NCBI GenBank assembly: GCA_022578965.1
Contig: MU400614.1
Location: 78,840-142,839, forward strand
Source: Xylaria sp. FL1777
Taxonomy: Eukaryota > Ascomycota > Sordariomycetes > Xylariales > Xylariaceae
Direction: 5' to 3'
Length of the DNA: 64,000 bases
A program made the translations under genes and the position numbers. Below are positions 11,967-23,700 of this stretch, piece after piece. The first letter of the stretch is position 1, and each line of letters begins with the position of its first letter. The notes beneath the pieces are model-generated. The model searched no databases. It was not told the origin of the DNA and was given only the letters and a program-made list of their open reading frames with translations.

Positions 11967-13108
11967 TTCCCCTTCAGCATTGACATATGGGCAGTGATAA
12001 TCTAGGCACGTCCTCCAGACGATAGATCTTTATCGCAGGAGCAAGCTGTAGGGGGGGAATAAAGCGACGTAGTGTTTGGGGACATACCATGGTGTGGCTA
12101 ATAACCCGGTGTGATTGGATGAGGGCATTCGCAACAGCGTCAATCAAGCGCAGTGTGGGCTGAGGCGTCACTGTATTATCATTTCTTCTCCAAAGAAAGG
12201 TACATACTCCAACGGTTCGAGGTGCCTTTCTAGACTAGAGAGGGACATGGACAAGACCGGCGAAAAGAGTTTGAGAGCTAAGGGGGCCCCCAGGTTTTGT
12301 TAGGGGTTATGGGGCACGCCGTATACCAATCTTTTGCCTGGCACATGCCGATGAAATTAACACTGAGCGTCATGTGGTCACTCCCAAGATAGGATAGACT
12401 TTGGTCGGGAGCATGTATGAGCAGGGAGACTGGTCCAACGACGAACACGTGTGTGTGCAGTAAAGTAGCAGGGACTTACCTACAGTATACTACACTAAAT
12501 CTAATTCTTCTCTCCGTCCGTCCCTCGAGTTGAGATTGAGTCGACCATCTTGGAACCTTGGCGCGGTGGAGTGGAGTGCAGATGTAAGATCTACACTGAC
12601 TAGTTTACGCTGACTGGCGTCGCTACAGTCCGGGTTAGTCCCGGTCTGTCCGGGTCCTGGTCGATGTCCAGCCAAGAAAACGACATCGTGACCAGCTAGC
12701 CGGTTCGGATTTGCAAAGCCGAGTCACTACCGAGTTCTTTTGTCCCTCGCTTCTGCTCTCCCCAATATTCTTCTTCCCCGCAAAACCCCACTGGAGTGTG
12801 AGGAACGGAGCACTGGAATGGGGATGGCGAGAACAAGGATACCTCGGCGACTCGACGAATCAGCGAAGAGCAATTCATTTTTTGCATCGCACTCGTCCGT
12901 GGGAGGTTCTTGGAAGGTAACCAGGTTCTTTTCTGATCGACTCGTCGTTTGTAAACCTCACTCAGTATTTTGTTTGGTGAATTATCGTGATCTGACGGTG
13001 TCTCTAAGGCCCCTGCTGAATCACGCTCTCGATCCATTGGAACGGTAGCCAACCTACAATAAATACACCCTAAGCTATACGGTAGCAGTCTACTAGGCGT
13101 CAGACACG
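11967..13108. other. Intergenic region, divergent promoters
   Basis: This lies between the minus-strand regulator and the plus-strand permease and should hold both promoters. Open frames up to 118 codons exist on both strands (12,696-13,052) but overlap each other and have no recognisable domain, so none is called. Confidence 0.6.
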
Positions 13109-15333
13109 ATGGCGGCGGGTACAGAGGAGAATAATTTCAGTCCTTCTGTTGACAACGATGAAAAGCCGTCCCCAGTCCAGCAGGCCCCTAGGCTCACCAA
13201 TGAACACATGGTCAACGATGGGCTCGACGAGAAGAGCGATATGAATGATCTGATTCGCAATGCTCGTTTGGCTACCGAGAAGGAGCATAATATGACCCTA
13301 CTGCAGGGCATTAAGCTTTACCCCAAAGCCATTGGATGGAGCATCCTCATTTCCACGTGCATTGTCATGGAGGGTTATGATGTGGCACTCATCAACAACT
13401 TCTACGGTAATTCGTCGTTCAACAGGAAATATGGAGAGCCCTACATAAACAGTCAGGGCGTGACGGAATACCAGGTCTCAGCAGCTTGGCAAGCGGGATT
13501 GAGCAACGGTGCTGTCGTGGTAAGTTGAACAACGCGTCCTTTTGGAATTCCAGGTTCCTTGGCTTTGTCGTCTCTGCACTTTGCAGCCAAATAAATATTT
13601 CGTCGGCCTCATGCCATGGCCTGGTCACATTAATTTTCCAACAAGAGTTCATGACGCTGACCGTGCACAATAACCATGATAGGGCGAGATCCTTGGTTTG
13701 ATGATCAACGGATATGTATCTGAGCGGTTTGGGTACCGTTACACGATCATTAGTTGCCTGACACTGGTCACCGGCTTCATAGCCATTTTTTTCACAGCAC
13801 AGTCCGTCATACATCTCCAAGTAGCCGAAATCCTTTGTGGAATCCCGTGGGGAGTCTTTCAAACCCTCACTATCACCTATGCTTCTGAGGTCTGCCCCGT
13901 TGCGCTTCGTGGGTATTTGACTACATACATCAACGCCTGCTGGGGTTTTGGACAGCTTATCGGCATCGGCGCCATTGTCGGGAATAGTTGGAGACATGAC
14001 GAATGGGCATATCGAATTGTGAGTCTACGTGTAGTCTCTTGAAATACCATGACGTGCTAACAGCTGCTGTAGCCGTATGCACTTCAATGGATCTGGCCGG
14101 TGCCTCTTATCATCGGAATCTTCCTCGCTCCCGAAAGTCCGTGGTGGCAGGTTCGTCACGGTCGATTGGATGAGGCCAAGAAATCGCTGCTTCGCCTGAC
14201 GAGCCTGGATCGAGAGACAGATTTCGACGCTGATGAAACGATTGCGATGATGGCGCACACCACCGCACTGGAAGCCCAGGTTCGTGCAATATCTATGGTC
14301 GTAGTATTTAGCATTAGCTAATTTGTTGCAGATTACCAAGGGCGCTAGTTATTGGGACTGCTTTAAAGGTGTTGATCTACGCCGCACTGAGGTGAGCTGA
14401 GGTTATAGAGCCTTCGATGATACCTCTCCAGGCTAATCTCCCTTAGATTGTATGTGCTTGCTGGGCAATCCAAAACCTCAGCGGGAATTCCTTCTCGAAC
14501 TTCTCGACCTATTTCCTCCAGCAGGCAGGACTGAGCGAAAGCAAAGCCTACTACTTTGCCCTCGGCCAGTATGCCATCAATAGCGTTGGGGTATTAGGAG
14601 CCTGGGCGTTGATCACACTTGGGTTTGGACGGAGGTAGGTCAACCATGACTCATTTGTAAGCATCCAGTGTTAACGGCTTCCTAGGACTCTGTATATTTC
14701 TGGGCTCGCGGTGCTTTTCGTAATCCTCCTCATCCTTGGCTTCCTTGGACTTGCTCGGGATAGGAATGCGGCTTCACTGGCCACCGGGTCTATTCTGCTG
14801 GTCTGGGCCTTGATTTATCAGTTGACCGTTGGCACTGTATGTTACTCGTTGGTCGCAGAGCTCTCCACCAGGCGTTTACAGATTAAGACTGTTGTGCTCG
14901 GGCGTATTCTTTAGTAGGTCCTACACTTCGTCTTGAGAGAAAACATCAGTCTGACCTGGAATAGCAACATCGTGGGTATCGTGGCCGGCGTTATTACGCC
15001 GTACATGCTCAATCCCACCGCATGGAATTGGGGCAACTATGCTGGCTTTTTCTGGGTAAGTGAACTAATAGTGTCAATGTGTGAACTTTGGCCTAACTGT
15101 TTGTCTAGGCTGGATCTTGCTTCCTTTGCTTGATCTACACGTACTTCCGTGTTCCGGAGCCTGCTGGACGTACCTTTGCAGAACTGGACATGCTTTTCGA
15201 AAAAGGCGTCAGCGCTCGAAAGTTCGCCTCCACCAAGGTTGACGTGTTTGCCGAGCAGATCGAAGGTGATGCGATGGATCAATATAGAGATCAAATCGTC
15301 ATCTCCCACGTCGAGCATGAGAAGATGAGGTAA
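13109..15333 (+). CDS. MFS sugar transporter (alpha-glucoside/maltose permease type)
   Basis: The exons include 13109-13519, 13683-14018 and 14073-14279, with further exons to the stop at 15331-15333. I checked every junction, and the frame is kept throughout. A hydrophilic N-terminus of about 75 residues precedes 12 predicted membrane segments. Sugar-porter features are visible: [12 protein letters not shown] in TM1, a [10 protein letters not shown] loop after TM2, [45 protein letters not shown] before the long cytosolic loop, and the late [16 protein letters not shown] motif. These match fungal maltose/alpha-glucoside permeases of the plasma membrane. Substrate is not provable from sequence; the nearby MIOX makes a polyol or uronate substrate conceivable. 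The first intron is long for this organism (163 bp). Confidence 0.85.
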
Positions 15334-15949
15334 GAGGTCGAGACTTTTCTCTAGGGTTCTCTATGAAAAGCGAACGAAGGTCAGGCGAATTTTAAGAACA
15401 ATAGGGACCATGAGATCTGTATGGGGTATCTGTACGTCGTACTTTGTAGCTTAATACCCATGGGGGCCCTTTGTCCATTCTCGCATCATCGAGATCTATT
15501 TGCCCACGATCGCAATCGAACTTGGGAAGAGAACATCCTCCAATCACAACAGTGCCAGTGACCTAGAGCCCGCAGGGTTTAAGACGACGATATATCCTGT
15601 AAAGAGACGGTTTCCCTAGATAGAAAAAAGCCCTTCGCCAGATGAATGCACATTGTACCAAGGTTCTATCACCATGTCCCATATTATCCGCTCCCTCAAC
15701 GCCCCCTCTTGTAGGGTATCTGCAATAATCCGGACTTTGCAAGGTAGGGCTGGCTACCTACCTGCACACGCAACGTGGTGCAATGTGGGGTGTGAGGGAT
15801 CACTCCCGATACCTACTACCGGTCTCTCAGTGAAGATTGCTAGTTCAAGACTCCGCCTCAAAAAGCATTGCTTTCGTCCCAAATCTTTTCACGCTGTAGC
15901 ATAATCCTTCTCATCAAGCACATATATACCTACGTGCAGATCAGTCACG
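15334..15949. other. Intergenic
   Basis: The 3' flank of the permease and the promoter of the DUF4863 gene. No supported gene or structured element was seen. Confidence 0.55.
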
Positions 15950-16749
15950 ATGGACGGTGCTCAGTCCCAAGCCGGCCAGGCAGCGGTCTTAGATCTAGAG
16001 AAGGTGAATTCTGTTCGGGTCCTCTTTTGTCGAATGTCAGGAGAAGTGATTGGCTGTTCCCGGTTCGGTCCGGACACATACCCCAACAATCCTCACCATC
16101 ATTCAGTGTACGAGTGGACTAACTAGCTAACCCTGAATATGACAGTGGCCAACGGCACGAAATTTAGTGAAGCGATGCAGCGAGTTCTTTGCTGAAGTCG
16201 AGGACCTGTAAGTCAACTGTCTAACTGCCTCCCATCTTACGGTAAGCATTATCATCACCAGAGCTAACATTACATCATCGAAGTACACCCGGCAAAGAAC
16301 TCGAGGAGAGGCTGAACAAGGATTACGGACCAGGCAATCCATATTACGAGGACCTGTGTGGTCTCGTACGCCAGGGGCTTAAGGAGGGATGGGTCGCGGA
16401 AACCGAACTGGGCCACGGGAGGATGTACCGACGGGGTAAGATCGCGGTGCCGAGCACCGAGACGCGCTTCTTCAGCATCACCACAGTCTACATGGAGAGC
16501 GAGGACGTCTTCTCGGGGCAGTATCATGCACATCCGTACGGAGAAATTAATTGTGTCGTCCAGGTCGACGACACGGCCGAGCTGGAAGGCATGAATGGCT
16601 GGCGGGGTGCTGGGTGGACGTCGCCAGGTCCGGGCACACACCACTACCCTCGTGTTCGCAAAGGCGCGCTCGTCGCACTGTTCTTCTTGCCTGCCGGACG
16701 TATCTCGTATAAGGCGACACCGGATATGAAACAGCCTCTTAGTGTCTGA
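15950..16749 (+). CDS. DUF4863 / 4-hydroxylaminobenzoate lyase-like cupin
   Basis: Three exons (15950-16003, 16146-16207, 16284-16749) give a protein of about 193 residues. The family (PF16155, PnbB type) converts 4-hydroxylaminobenzoate to protocatechuate and ammonia in bacterial nitrobenzoate degradation. Visible family features are an N-terminal helical part (LEERLNKDYGPGNPYYEDLCGLVRQGL, in two halves), RMYRRGKIAVPS, a cupin-like metal motif YHAHPYGEIN near residue 110, GWRGAGWTSPGPGTHHYP near residue 145 and a final ALVALFFLPAGRISY strand. The histidines of HAHPYGE and THHY are candidate metal ligands. In fungi its role is untested, so detoxification or use of an aromatic hydroxylamine is inference from the family. 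Intron 1 (16004-16145) is longer than average. Confidence 0.72.
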
Positions 16750-17321
16750 GAGAATGCGCTATCTGCAGGTTGGTATGGTGGTTTGATCGTACATTAGAAG
16801 GAATGGAACGGAATAGCCACCGCGAGCAATGACTTTGGTAGTTCCTTGCAATTAGTGTATAGCTGTTGATAGGTAACAAGTATTGTACAAGTCTTGACTG
16901 CTCTCCCTCGAAAGGGACGAGTCTGTGACATCTCCCACTCTGTCGTAGATCGCATCGAACCGGATGAAATGCAACGACACGGCTATCTCTGATGGGGTTC
17001 GAACAAGCTGAATTGATGAACAGCATCCCGTGATCTCTCAGGGGAGCGATCACTCTAAATTCGAACAACCATGCAGTTTCTCACCAAGCCGTGACAACCC
17101 CATCGGGACTAAAGTGGCTGAGCGGATATCATTGAGAAATAGAATACCGCAGTATGAACGGCTAAGACTATAATGGTGCGGAGTTTCTTCGGTCGTATCA
17201 TCGTTGTCGTTGTCGTTCTCATCGTCGTCGTCGACAAAACCTGCAGGTTCTTGGTCCTCCAGCTTCATCCATCATCCATTCCAACTCGCCTGCGCGAATG
17301 CGCTCTGGTTTTGCGCAACAA
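16750..17321. other. Intergenic, convergent 3' ends
   Basis: Lies between the converging DUF4863 and PET117 genes. No gene or clear structured element was seen. Confidence 0.55.
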
Positions 17322-17677
17322 TTACCGGTTTGGCAATACCTTGTCGGGTATATCGATTGCTGACTGTGACACAGTCTGACCCTTCTTATACTCTTCCTCC
17401 AACGCCTTCTGCATGTCGAAGTCGAGTTGTCGTTCCCGTTTTATCCGCTGTTGTTCCATATCGCGGACAACGCCTTGGTGCATGGCCTTGATGCGCGCAG
17501 AAGCGTTAGAAATACTCTCGCCAACGGGGAGACCGTGAAACAGAGTCTCATGTAAGTCAACCAGACGTAGCGCACACACACCTCTTTTTCGAATTTCTGC
17601 TGGAAGTGGACGAACACCACGGTACTTGCCGCGAACAGCGAGGTGCTCAGCAGGGTGAGCTTTGAAGCGCGAGACAT
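17322..17677 (-). CDS. PET117: PET117-like cytochrome c oxidase assembly factor
   Basis: Two exons (17582-17677 and 17322-17486, 95-bp intron) give 86 residues, the usual size. PET117 is a small mitochondrial inner-membrane/matrix protein needed for cytochrome c oxidase assembly and the heme a pathway. The sequence begins MSRASKLTL, then a hydrophobic segment LLSTSLFAASTVVFVHF that serves as a membrane anchor, then the highly conserved MHQGVVRDMEQQRIKRERQ helix and DFDMQKALEEEY. I chose the internal MSRASK methionine because that is the conserved family start; an upstream in-frame ATG at 17722 adds 15 non-conserved residues. Confidence 0.9.
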
Positions 17678-18170
17678 GATAGACAGCCGAGCGATCGACG
17701 ACGGATAGATAGATTGATGCAAAGGGGGAAGAAGGGGTATGTAGAAGCTCTCCTGGCTGGTATCCTCTTGTTCTCTCAGCGGCTAAATTAGCGACGTCGG
17801 GATAAATTCCAATCCTCCCAAGGAAAATAAAAACAAAGTGACCCTCACAGCCCTAGGCTTCTACTGTATACTGCGTAGGTAGTTCTGTCGCTCCCCAGCC
17901 AGTCGCTGGGGCATACCTGGTTAGTGGGTTCTAGTCCGCTGTAGGAGTACCTATTTAGGTACCTAGCTAGGTACTGAGTATACATCACATCTCCCACTTG
18001 ACGTCCTACATGCCGAGCTTCTCTACCCTACGTCAACCATTCTATTTACCAACACCAATTCCTCCTCTTGTTCTCATCATTTCAACCGCCGGTGCCCTAT
18101 CACTGAAATACGGTTAATATATTGCATAGACGATAGCCACTCGCCGAAACCCCGCTTATAAGCCTCCAGA
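17678..18170. promoter_or_regulatory. Divergent promoter region PET117 / V-ATPase G
   Basis: A 490-bp divergent intergenic region shared by two small housekeeping genes. It contains a short cluster of the TAGGTACCTAG-type words (17,940-17,978) that recur in other intergenic regions of this window. No TATA box is assigned. Confidence 0.45.
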
Positions 18171-18999
18171 ATGGTATGCCTACAACCATTTCCCAGAGTG
18201 CAATGGAATAGAGATCGCTAACAATGCATCAACTCTAGTCAGCTCAGAATTCGGCAGGCATCCAGACCTTGCTTGACGTACGACGAACTCGCTTTTTTTT
18301 TCTTTTTTTTCTCGTGCTATATGGTTCTTCCTTGGTCTATTTCTAAGAATATATATATATTCGGCTGATAGAACTAATCCATCCTTCGCTGTAGGCAGAG
18401 AGGGAAGCCTCCAAGATTGTCCAGAAAGGTACGCTCAGCCTCGATGGGGAGGTGGGGTTACTGACATTGAACAGCTCGCGAACGTATGTTCAATATCATC
18501 GACAGAAGCTCCTTCTGCCTTGGGACACCTAACGCCATACACTAGAAACAACTGACTAACCCAGAATCCCCTCCTACGGACAGTCCGAACGAAACGTGTA
18601 CGCGAAGCGCGCGATGAAGCCAAGAAGGAGATAGACGCCTACCGCAAGGCGAAAGAGGAAGAGTTCAGGAAGTTTGAAGCCGAGGTGAGCAGTATTTCAT
18701 TGCCTCTGCTCCCCTGCTACAAACCACGGCTTCTCAGATCTACACCTTGAAGTGGCTATCGGAGTCGGAAGACAGAAGTTACAGCAGCCGCGCCGCAATT
18801 TGGCCAGTTATGTACTGACATATAGGTTCATTGATAGCACACTAAAGGCAACAAGCAAGCCGAGGACGAGGCTAATAAGGAGGCCGACGAGAAGATTAAG
18901 GAGATCCAAGCCTCCGGCAAGAAGAACCAGACTGTGGTTGTTACAGACCTGCTAAAAGGCGTTTTGGATGTGCGGCCCGTCCCTCCTTCTGCAGCGTAG
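18171..18999 (+). CDS. VMA10: V-type proton ATPase subunit G
   Basis: A gene broken by several introns. The first exon is only the ATG (18171-18173), followed by exons starting at 18239 (SAQNSAGIQTLLD), then AEREASKIVQK, KARE, RTKRVREARDEAKKEIDAYRK and a last exon HTKGNKQAEDEANKEADEKI ending at the stop 18997-18999. The pattern is that of subunit G, the peripheral-stalk coiled-coil subunit of the vacuolar H+-ATPase V1 sector that pairs with subunit E. Total length is about 115-120 residues, as usual. The boundaries of the tiny exon near 18,474-18,484 are the least certain part. An ATG-only first exon is typical for this gene in filamentous fungi. Confidence 0.88.
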
Positions 19000-19246
19000 G
19001 GATATTCCATCAATCTAGCCGACAATACACCACAATGGCTTGTGAAAAGGACTATGGAAAACCCATAAACTATCTACGAGTTCTGCTTAACACCTGGATG
19101 GCTTCAAGAGGTGGTGTAGGAACGATGGTATGCGGAGCAATACTGCCGCGGGTGCACGTGGATAACATTTATAAAACAGGTTGCTGTTGAAGAAGCTGGA
19201 CTTGGAAGTGGGCATTAATTAATCGTCGTTCCTATCAAGCTCACCC
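19000..19246. other. Convergent 3' flanks
   Basis: Short spacer between the ends of the V-ATPase G and CTNNBL1 genes; nothing else is seen. Confidence 0.5.
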
Positions 19247-21157
19247 TTATTGTAGGAATTTAACCAGTGTTGAAAGCATCTCCCTTGTATCCTTGCCATC
19301 CGTATCTTCGGTATCTATGCCCTCGATCTGCTCCTGTATTGTCTCCCTAACCACATTCAGTGATTGGTCCTGATCCGCCAGCAGTTGCTGAATCTTTTTC
19401 TTGCATCCGCCGTCCTCAGCCACGAGCCAAGCGAGTACCACGTCCAGTGTTTGCAAGGAGAAAAGACCGGCATCCAACCTGCGCGAGAACCACTCATCCG
19501 CCATGTCCTCTCTTTCTTCTGCCGACATCTGTGCCTGCTCGGTCCGAATAGCTTCGTCTACAGCATTCATGCGCGCTGCACATTCTCGGCGCAGCTTGAC
19601 GAGCTTTTCTGTCTTCTCGTAGTCCCTTTCCACGAACTTGGCGAGCATGCGTATCCGCTCGGCTGAGTCGGCTGGTAATAAACGTAGCATCGATGCAAAT
19701 ATACCGATCAGATGCTCTGCCACCTGATGGTCGGTACTCTTCTTCATGAATAGCGTGAAGATATTCTTGAGGCCACCGGCCTCGACAACCTTCTGGCAAA
19801 CCTCGACTCCAGACGTGCTACCTACTGCGTGATCTAGTAACCTCAACGACGCGCTCTTGCTCAGTTTACCTTCTTTGAGCATGATGAGACATAGCTCCAC
19901 GCCCTCGGCTTCGACGAACTTGGTCTTCCCTTCTGACTCGTCGACTATGCAAGTCAATGCCTCGAAGAGATTCTCTACATATTCCTCTTCGTCTCCGCCC
20001 TTCTCGGGATCCAATTTTCGATACGGGGCTACTAGCTGTAACATGATATCCGTGGCATCTAAGCTAGCGAGTTTCCTCCTGTTCTTAGCCGAGTTTTGTA
20101 CCAGAATCGCCAGTATCTCGGCCGCGTACTGTTTATTCTGGCTCACACCTCCTCCCTCTTCTTTCATCTGTATTCGTCGTAGTAGCCAGTTTAGCAAACC
20201 CTCATCTTTGGCGACACGCTCCGCCGTAACGGTCCTCCCGCAAAGATTTTCGACAATGCCCAGAGCATGATATACACCACCCCGATCCGTCTCTTGAGTC
20301 TCGTCCAACCGCTCGAGATTCGACACGAGCAATGACAGTAGATCGGCCTCTAGCAGCGCTTCAACTAGCGCATCGTACTGTGCTTCCTCGGCGGCAACAT
20401 CCTCGTCGGTCAATTCGTCGATGATCTCAACGGCGTCGATGGCAATATCCGTGTTCTCGTGCGCTAGTAATCCGACTAGACTCCCCACGCACCCTAGGCG
20501 CGCAAACTCCGGATATAGCTCTGGGTGTTCGGACAGGATAGACAGGGTCTTGATCTCGGTGTCGAGCTCAGCCTCGCTGGCGATGAACTTGGAGGGGTCG
20601 TCTTCGAACTTGGCGCGCTGCTCGGCGTTGCGGGAGATCTTTTTCTCGAAGCTCAGGGCCGTGCGCCGGAGCCATGCGACGTCCATCTTCTCGGGGGCGA
20701 GGTCAGCCTCGGTACCGTCGAGGTAGTCGAGGACTTGAGCTTCCTGGGCGGTTACGCCGCCGCCAAAGAAGCGGCCTCCTTCCTCGTCACCCTCCGGTGG
20801 CATATCTGGGCCATAGTCCCCATCCCCCTCATCTCCTGGCGACAGGGGCGCAGGACCGGCTTCGACGTTGTCGTCTGCGGGCTGTTCGTCTTCGACGCGT
20901 GCGTGTCGGCTACTGTTGCCATTAAGGCGGGCGGATTTGTAGATTTCGTCTATCGTGAAGGACAGGCTATATCAGAATAGAAGCGCAGGGAGGTGTAGAA
21001 GTGATGCCTGGCGACTTACTAGGATCTCGAAGAGGCTCCAGTTTGCGTTTATTGCCCACGCCGGATGCCTATTCTCATTAGTTATCTTCTTCACGAGGAC
21101 ATTGTAGAAACAATTCGATCTAAGGCTTACTTTGAACAACTCATCAATGCTTGTCAT
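19247..21157 (-). CDS. Beta-catenin-like protein 1 (CTNNBL1) homologue
   Basis: Three exons. Exon 1 encodes MTSIDELFK (21131-21157), exon 2 ASGVGNKRKLEPLRDP, and the long exon 3 runs from NEIYKSARLNGNS to the stop at 19247. The small exons splice cleanly with a gaatag acceptor and a cgatag acceptor. CTNNBL1 is a nuclear armadillo-repeat protein that binds CDC5L/Prp19-complex components of the spliceosome. Visible features are an N-terminal basic NLS-like KRKLEP, an acidic low-complexity linker, GRFFGGGVTAQEAQVLDYLDG, and about nine armadillo-like helical repeats (for example LLAHENTDIAIDAVEIIDELTDED). The C-terminal region (MNAVDEAIRTEQ, LDVVLAWLVAEDGG) also matches the family. Total length is about 585 residues. 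Intact. Confidence 0.93.
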
Positions 21158-21674
21158 GTTGAATTTTTCTGTACGACCGCATCCGTGTCTGGTGGTGCCG
21201 TGGAAGTGTGAAGATGAAGCTCAGCCAGATACTTAGAGAGGGAAGGCGGTAGGTACAGCTTCTGGGTGAAGTTTGTAAATAGGTACTTATTGCCCGATTC
21301 AGATTGGAGCTGTGGCTGCACAGCTGACACTGTAACGAGCAGTATATTTCCGGGCACGCTGCACAGTAGGGATGCATGCGCCACGTGCTGCAATCACCGT
21401 TGCCCCGGAGTCGGAGCCCGGACGGTAGGTACCCCGAGACTTGACTAACAGCCCTAGAGCTCTGTGACATTTGAACACCTGCGGTAATAGATGCACGTAT
21501 GATAGTAGGTATAGAGCAATAGATAGTTCACAAGTCTTCTAAATTTCTTTAAATCCAATCCGCTTTTGTTTCTGCACAGAAATATCCTTTAGAAAACCAT
21601 TTGCATCTACGCGAGGGAGCACCAGCATTGAAGGCAGGCACAGAATATCTGTAGACCACCTCTACTCTGATCTT
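21158..21674. promoter_or_regulatory. Divergent promoter region
   Basis: Between CTNNBL1 (minus) and the histidine phosphatase (plus). Overlapping short frames on both strands have no family match. No specific motif is assigned. Confidence 0.4.
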
Positions 21675-22604
21675 ATGCCTCCGACACTCATTCTCATACG
21701 GCATGCCCAGGCAGAACACAATGACACTAGTAGGTATCCCAATGGTGTATGGAAATTCCTCGGAACAAAACTAATAGTTCACAGAAGATTACTCTATTCA
21801 CGACCCCAGTCTGACCAAGCTTGGAAGAGAACAATGTGCGAGGTTGAGAAGAGGTCGTATGTGCACACTGGAGTCATTTTCTTCCCTTTCTAGTGACTTT
21901 ATGACTCCCAATATGTCTCGGGAGCATGCATCAGGGGCATAATATTCACCCAAAAGAGTAATTACTGACTCCAGCGAGAATAGTGATAGAAGACCCCCTG
22001 GCCCAGCAAGCCGAGTTGATCATCACCTCTCCAATGCGCCGCACCATTCAGACCGCTTTAGATACAGTTGACTGGCTAATAGAGAAGGGGGTCAAAATAC
22101 AGGCCGATGCTCACTGGCAAGGTATGACTGTCCGCCCGTCTGCTGAATATGAGCTGAGATCATCCCACAGAAAACTCGGCAAAGCCATGTGACGTTGGTA
22201 GCGCAATATCAAGAGTGGCCGAGGAATTCCCCAGCATCGACCTATCCACTGTCGACCCCGTGTGGCCGGACAAGACCACGCCGGCGGGGAGCGAGTATCA
22301 TTACACGAAGACGGCAATCATAGCGCGAGCTCAGGCGGCACTCCAGAAATTATATAAGCGGCCCGAAAAAGTGATAATCATAGTTTCACATTCGGGCTTC
22401 TTGCGTTTGGGCGTGACGGGTTGCTGGTTCTTCAATGCGGATTATCGCATCTTCGACTTTGCACCCATGGGAAGCCCAGGAAGCCCGTATCAGCTAGAGC
22501 AGCACGCTTCCACGAAAGAAACGGGTGGTGGGCTAGGCCACAGCCGGACGGAGCAAGTTCTTCTAGGCTCTGACTTGCCTGACGAGTTTCCGAAAGCTGA
22601 ATGA
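21675..22604 (+). CDS. Histidine phosphatase (phosphoglycerate mutase-like) family protein
   Basis: Four exons (21675-21729, 21785-21856, 21984-22121, 22171-22604) give 232 residues with every junction in frame. The N-terminus carries the catalytic RHG-type motif as LIRHAQAEHN (histidine near residue 9, phosphorylated in the family), then SLTKLGREQCARL, SPMRRTIQTA with the second conserved arginine, and VSHSGFLR with the second catalytic histidine near residue 158. The branch is that of small fungal cytosolic phosphatases with unknown substrates, not glycolytic mutase. The second intron (21857-21983, 127 bp) is near-identical to an intron of the GH2 gene at 32.8 kb; the splice C|gtatgt...atag|TG gives LRRGLIEDPLAQQ. 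Confidence 0.88.
21857..21983 (+). mobile_element. Introner-like element, copy 1 (intron of histidine phosphatase)
   Basis: A 127-bp spliceosomal intron (gtatgt donor, tactgac branch point, atag acceptor). It matches the 127-bp intron at 32,755-32,881 (minus strand) at 112 of 127 positions without gaps. Complementary arms CTGGAGTC (21868-21875) and GACTCCAG (21967-21974) lie 11 and 9 bases from the ends and can pair. The flanking exons of the two host genes are unrelated. Confidence 0.85.
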
Positions 22605-23700
22605 TAGACTAGCAGCGATCACCCGCTTAGACGTCAAAATCCAGATAGAAGCCAGGGTCTGGTAGCACCAGCATCTCAGAATATAGCCATTTCCTAGAGA
22701 TCGTTTATGTACTCAGTATACTTGACTATCAGCCGCAGGTGACCAGGATCCAGATTGAAACATGCAAGCAGTGCAGTAGTGGTGCGGGTAGGAAGCCCTA
22801 TTTGTCGATCAGGTAATTTGTCTACACTACCTACTGCGTACATGTACAAGACTACCTACCAACGGGCCACTCACTAAAGGGTTATAGCCTAAGCCACCCC
22901 CGGTTTGCCAGCTAGCCTGCGTGACCTTCCCGTATTGGACCTTCGATTGTCATCAGTGTCGGCAAAAAATGGCACCAGCACAGCCACCGCAATCTGAATA
23001 CGAGCCGCTGTTGTCGTGTTCAACGCCGAGCCCGCCGGTCAAAGTACTTATGACGGCTTACATTATAGGTTTTCTTTTTGTTTTTATTTATTTATTTATT
23101 TTGTTTTTTGACACTCTCTACTATCCCTAGATTCTACTTACTATGTATACAATTAATGCTTCTTTGGCGAACTACGGGTGTTAGGGTACGTTAATACAAG
23201 ATCATCGTCGGATACCTTAGGCTACTAAGACGGGTCAGTACATAGTAAACAGACCACAGAGAGAGAGGAGACAAATAAAAGAATGGACCGAAGCTGACAA
23301 GGAAATAAATAGTACCAAATCGGTTAACCCCTGCTCCCCTCTAGGCAGTGATGTTCTGCACAGTAGGTATTTGAAAGGATCGCCTTTATGCTTTATGTCT
23401 CATCCGCACTGCCGGTCAATCCACGCCTTAGCTAGCTCGTGCTGCTCGCGGTTGGGTTTTTGCACTACTACGCTATGTATTATTATTCCTACCGCCCCCG
23501 TCCCCGAGGTGCGACAAGTCGCGGGTCCTAAGAAATCAGATCCTGAAATCTAACGTCATCTGGTGGCCAGAAAGACGTCTGACAGGGTCTGGCTCTGTGT
23601 TCTTCATGTTTTCACTGCGTATTGCAGCTCCCTTCCCGATACTACGTATATCTGTTGATAGGTTCTTCGACAAAATTCGCTGTCGCATAGGCCGTCAAAG
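22605..23700. other. Intergenic, about 1.1 kb
   Basis: Contains ctacctac/gtaggt-type words (22,815-22,862), a tttatttattta tract near 23,085 and the GH76 promoter. A small frame with a hydrophobic tail (22,969-23,130) is not supported: its hydrophobic part is just the t-rich tract. Confidence 0.5.

Noticed and set aside
12395..12425. Another introner fragment (cgggagcatg...)
   Set aside because: Only about ten bases match and nothing on either side aligns.
12696..13052. 118-codon minus frame upstream of the permease
   Set aside because: Overlapped by equally long plus frames, no domain, and located in a promoter region.
22969..23130. Small protein with a hydrophobic tail
   Set aside because: The hydrophobic stretch comes from a tttatttattta tract; no homologous pattern, intron or start context supports a gene.
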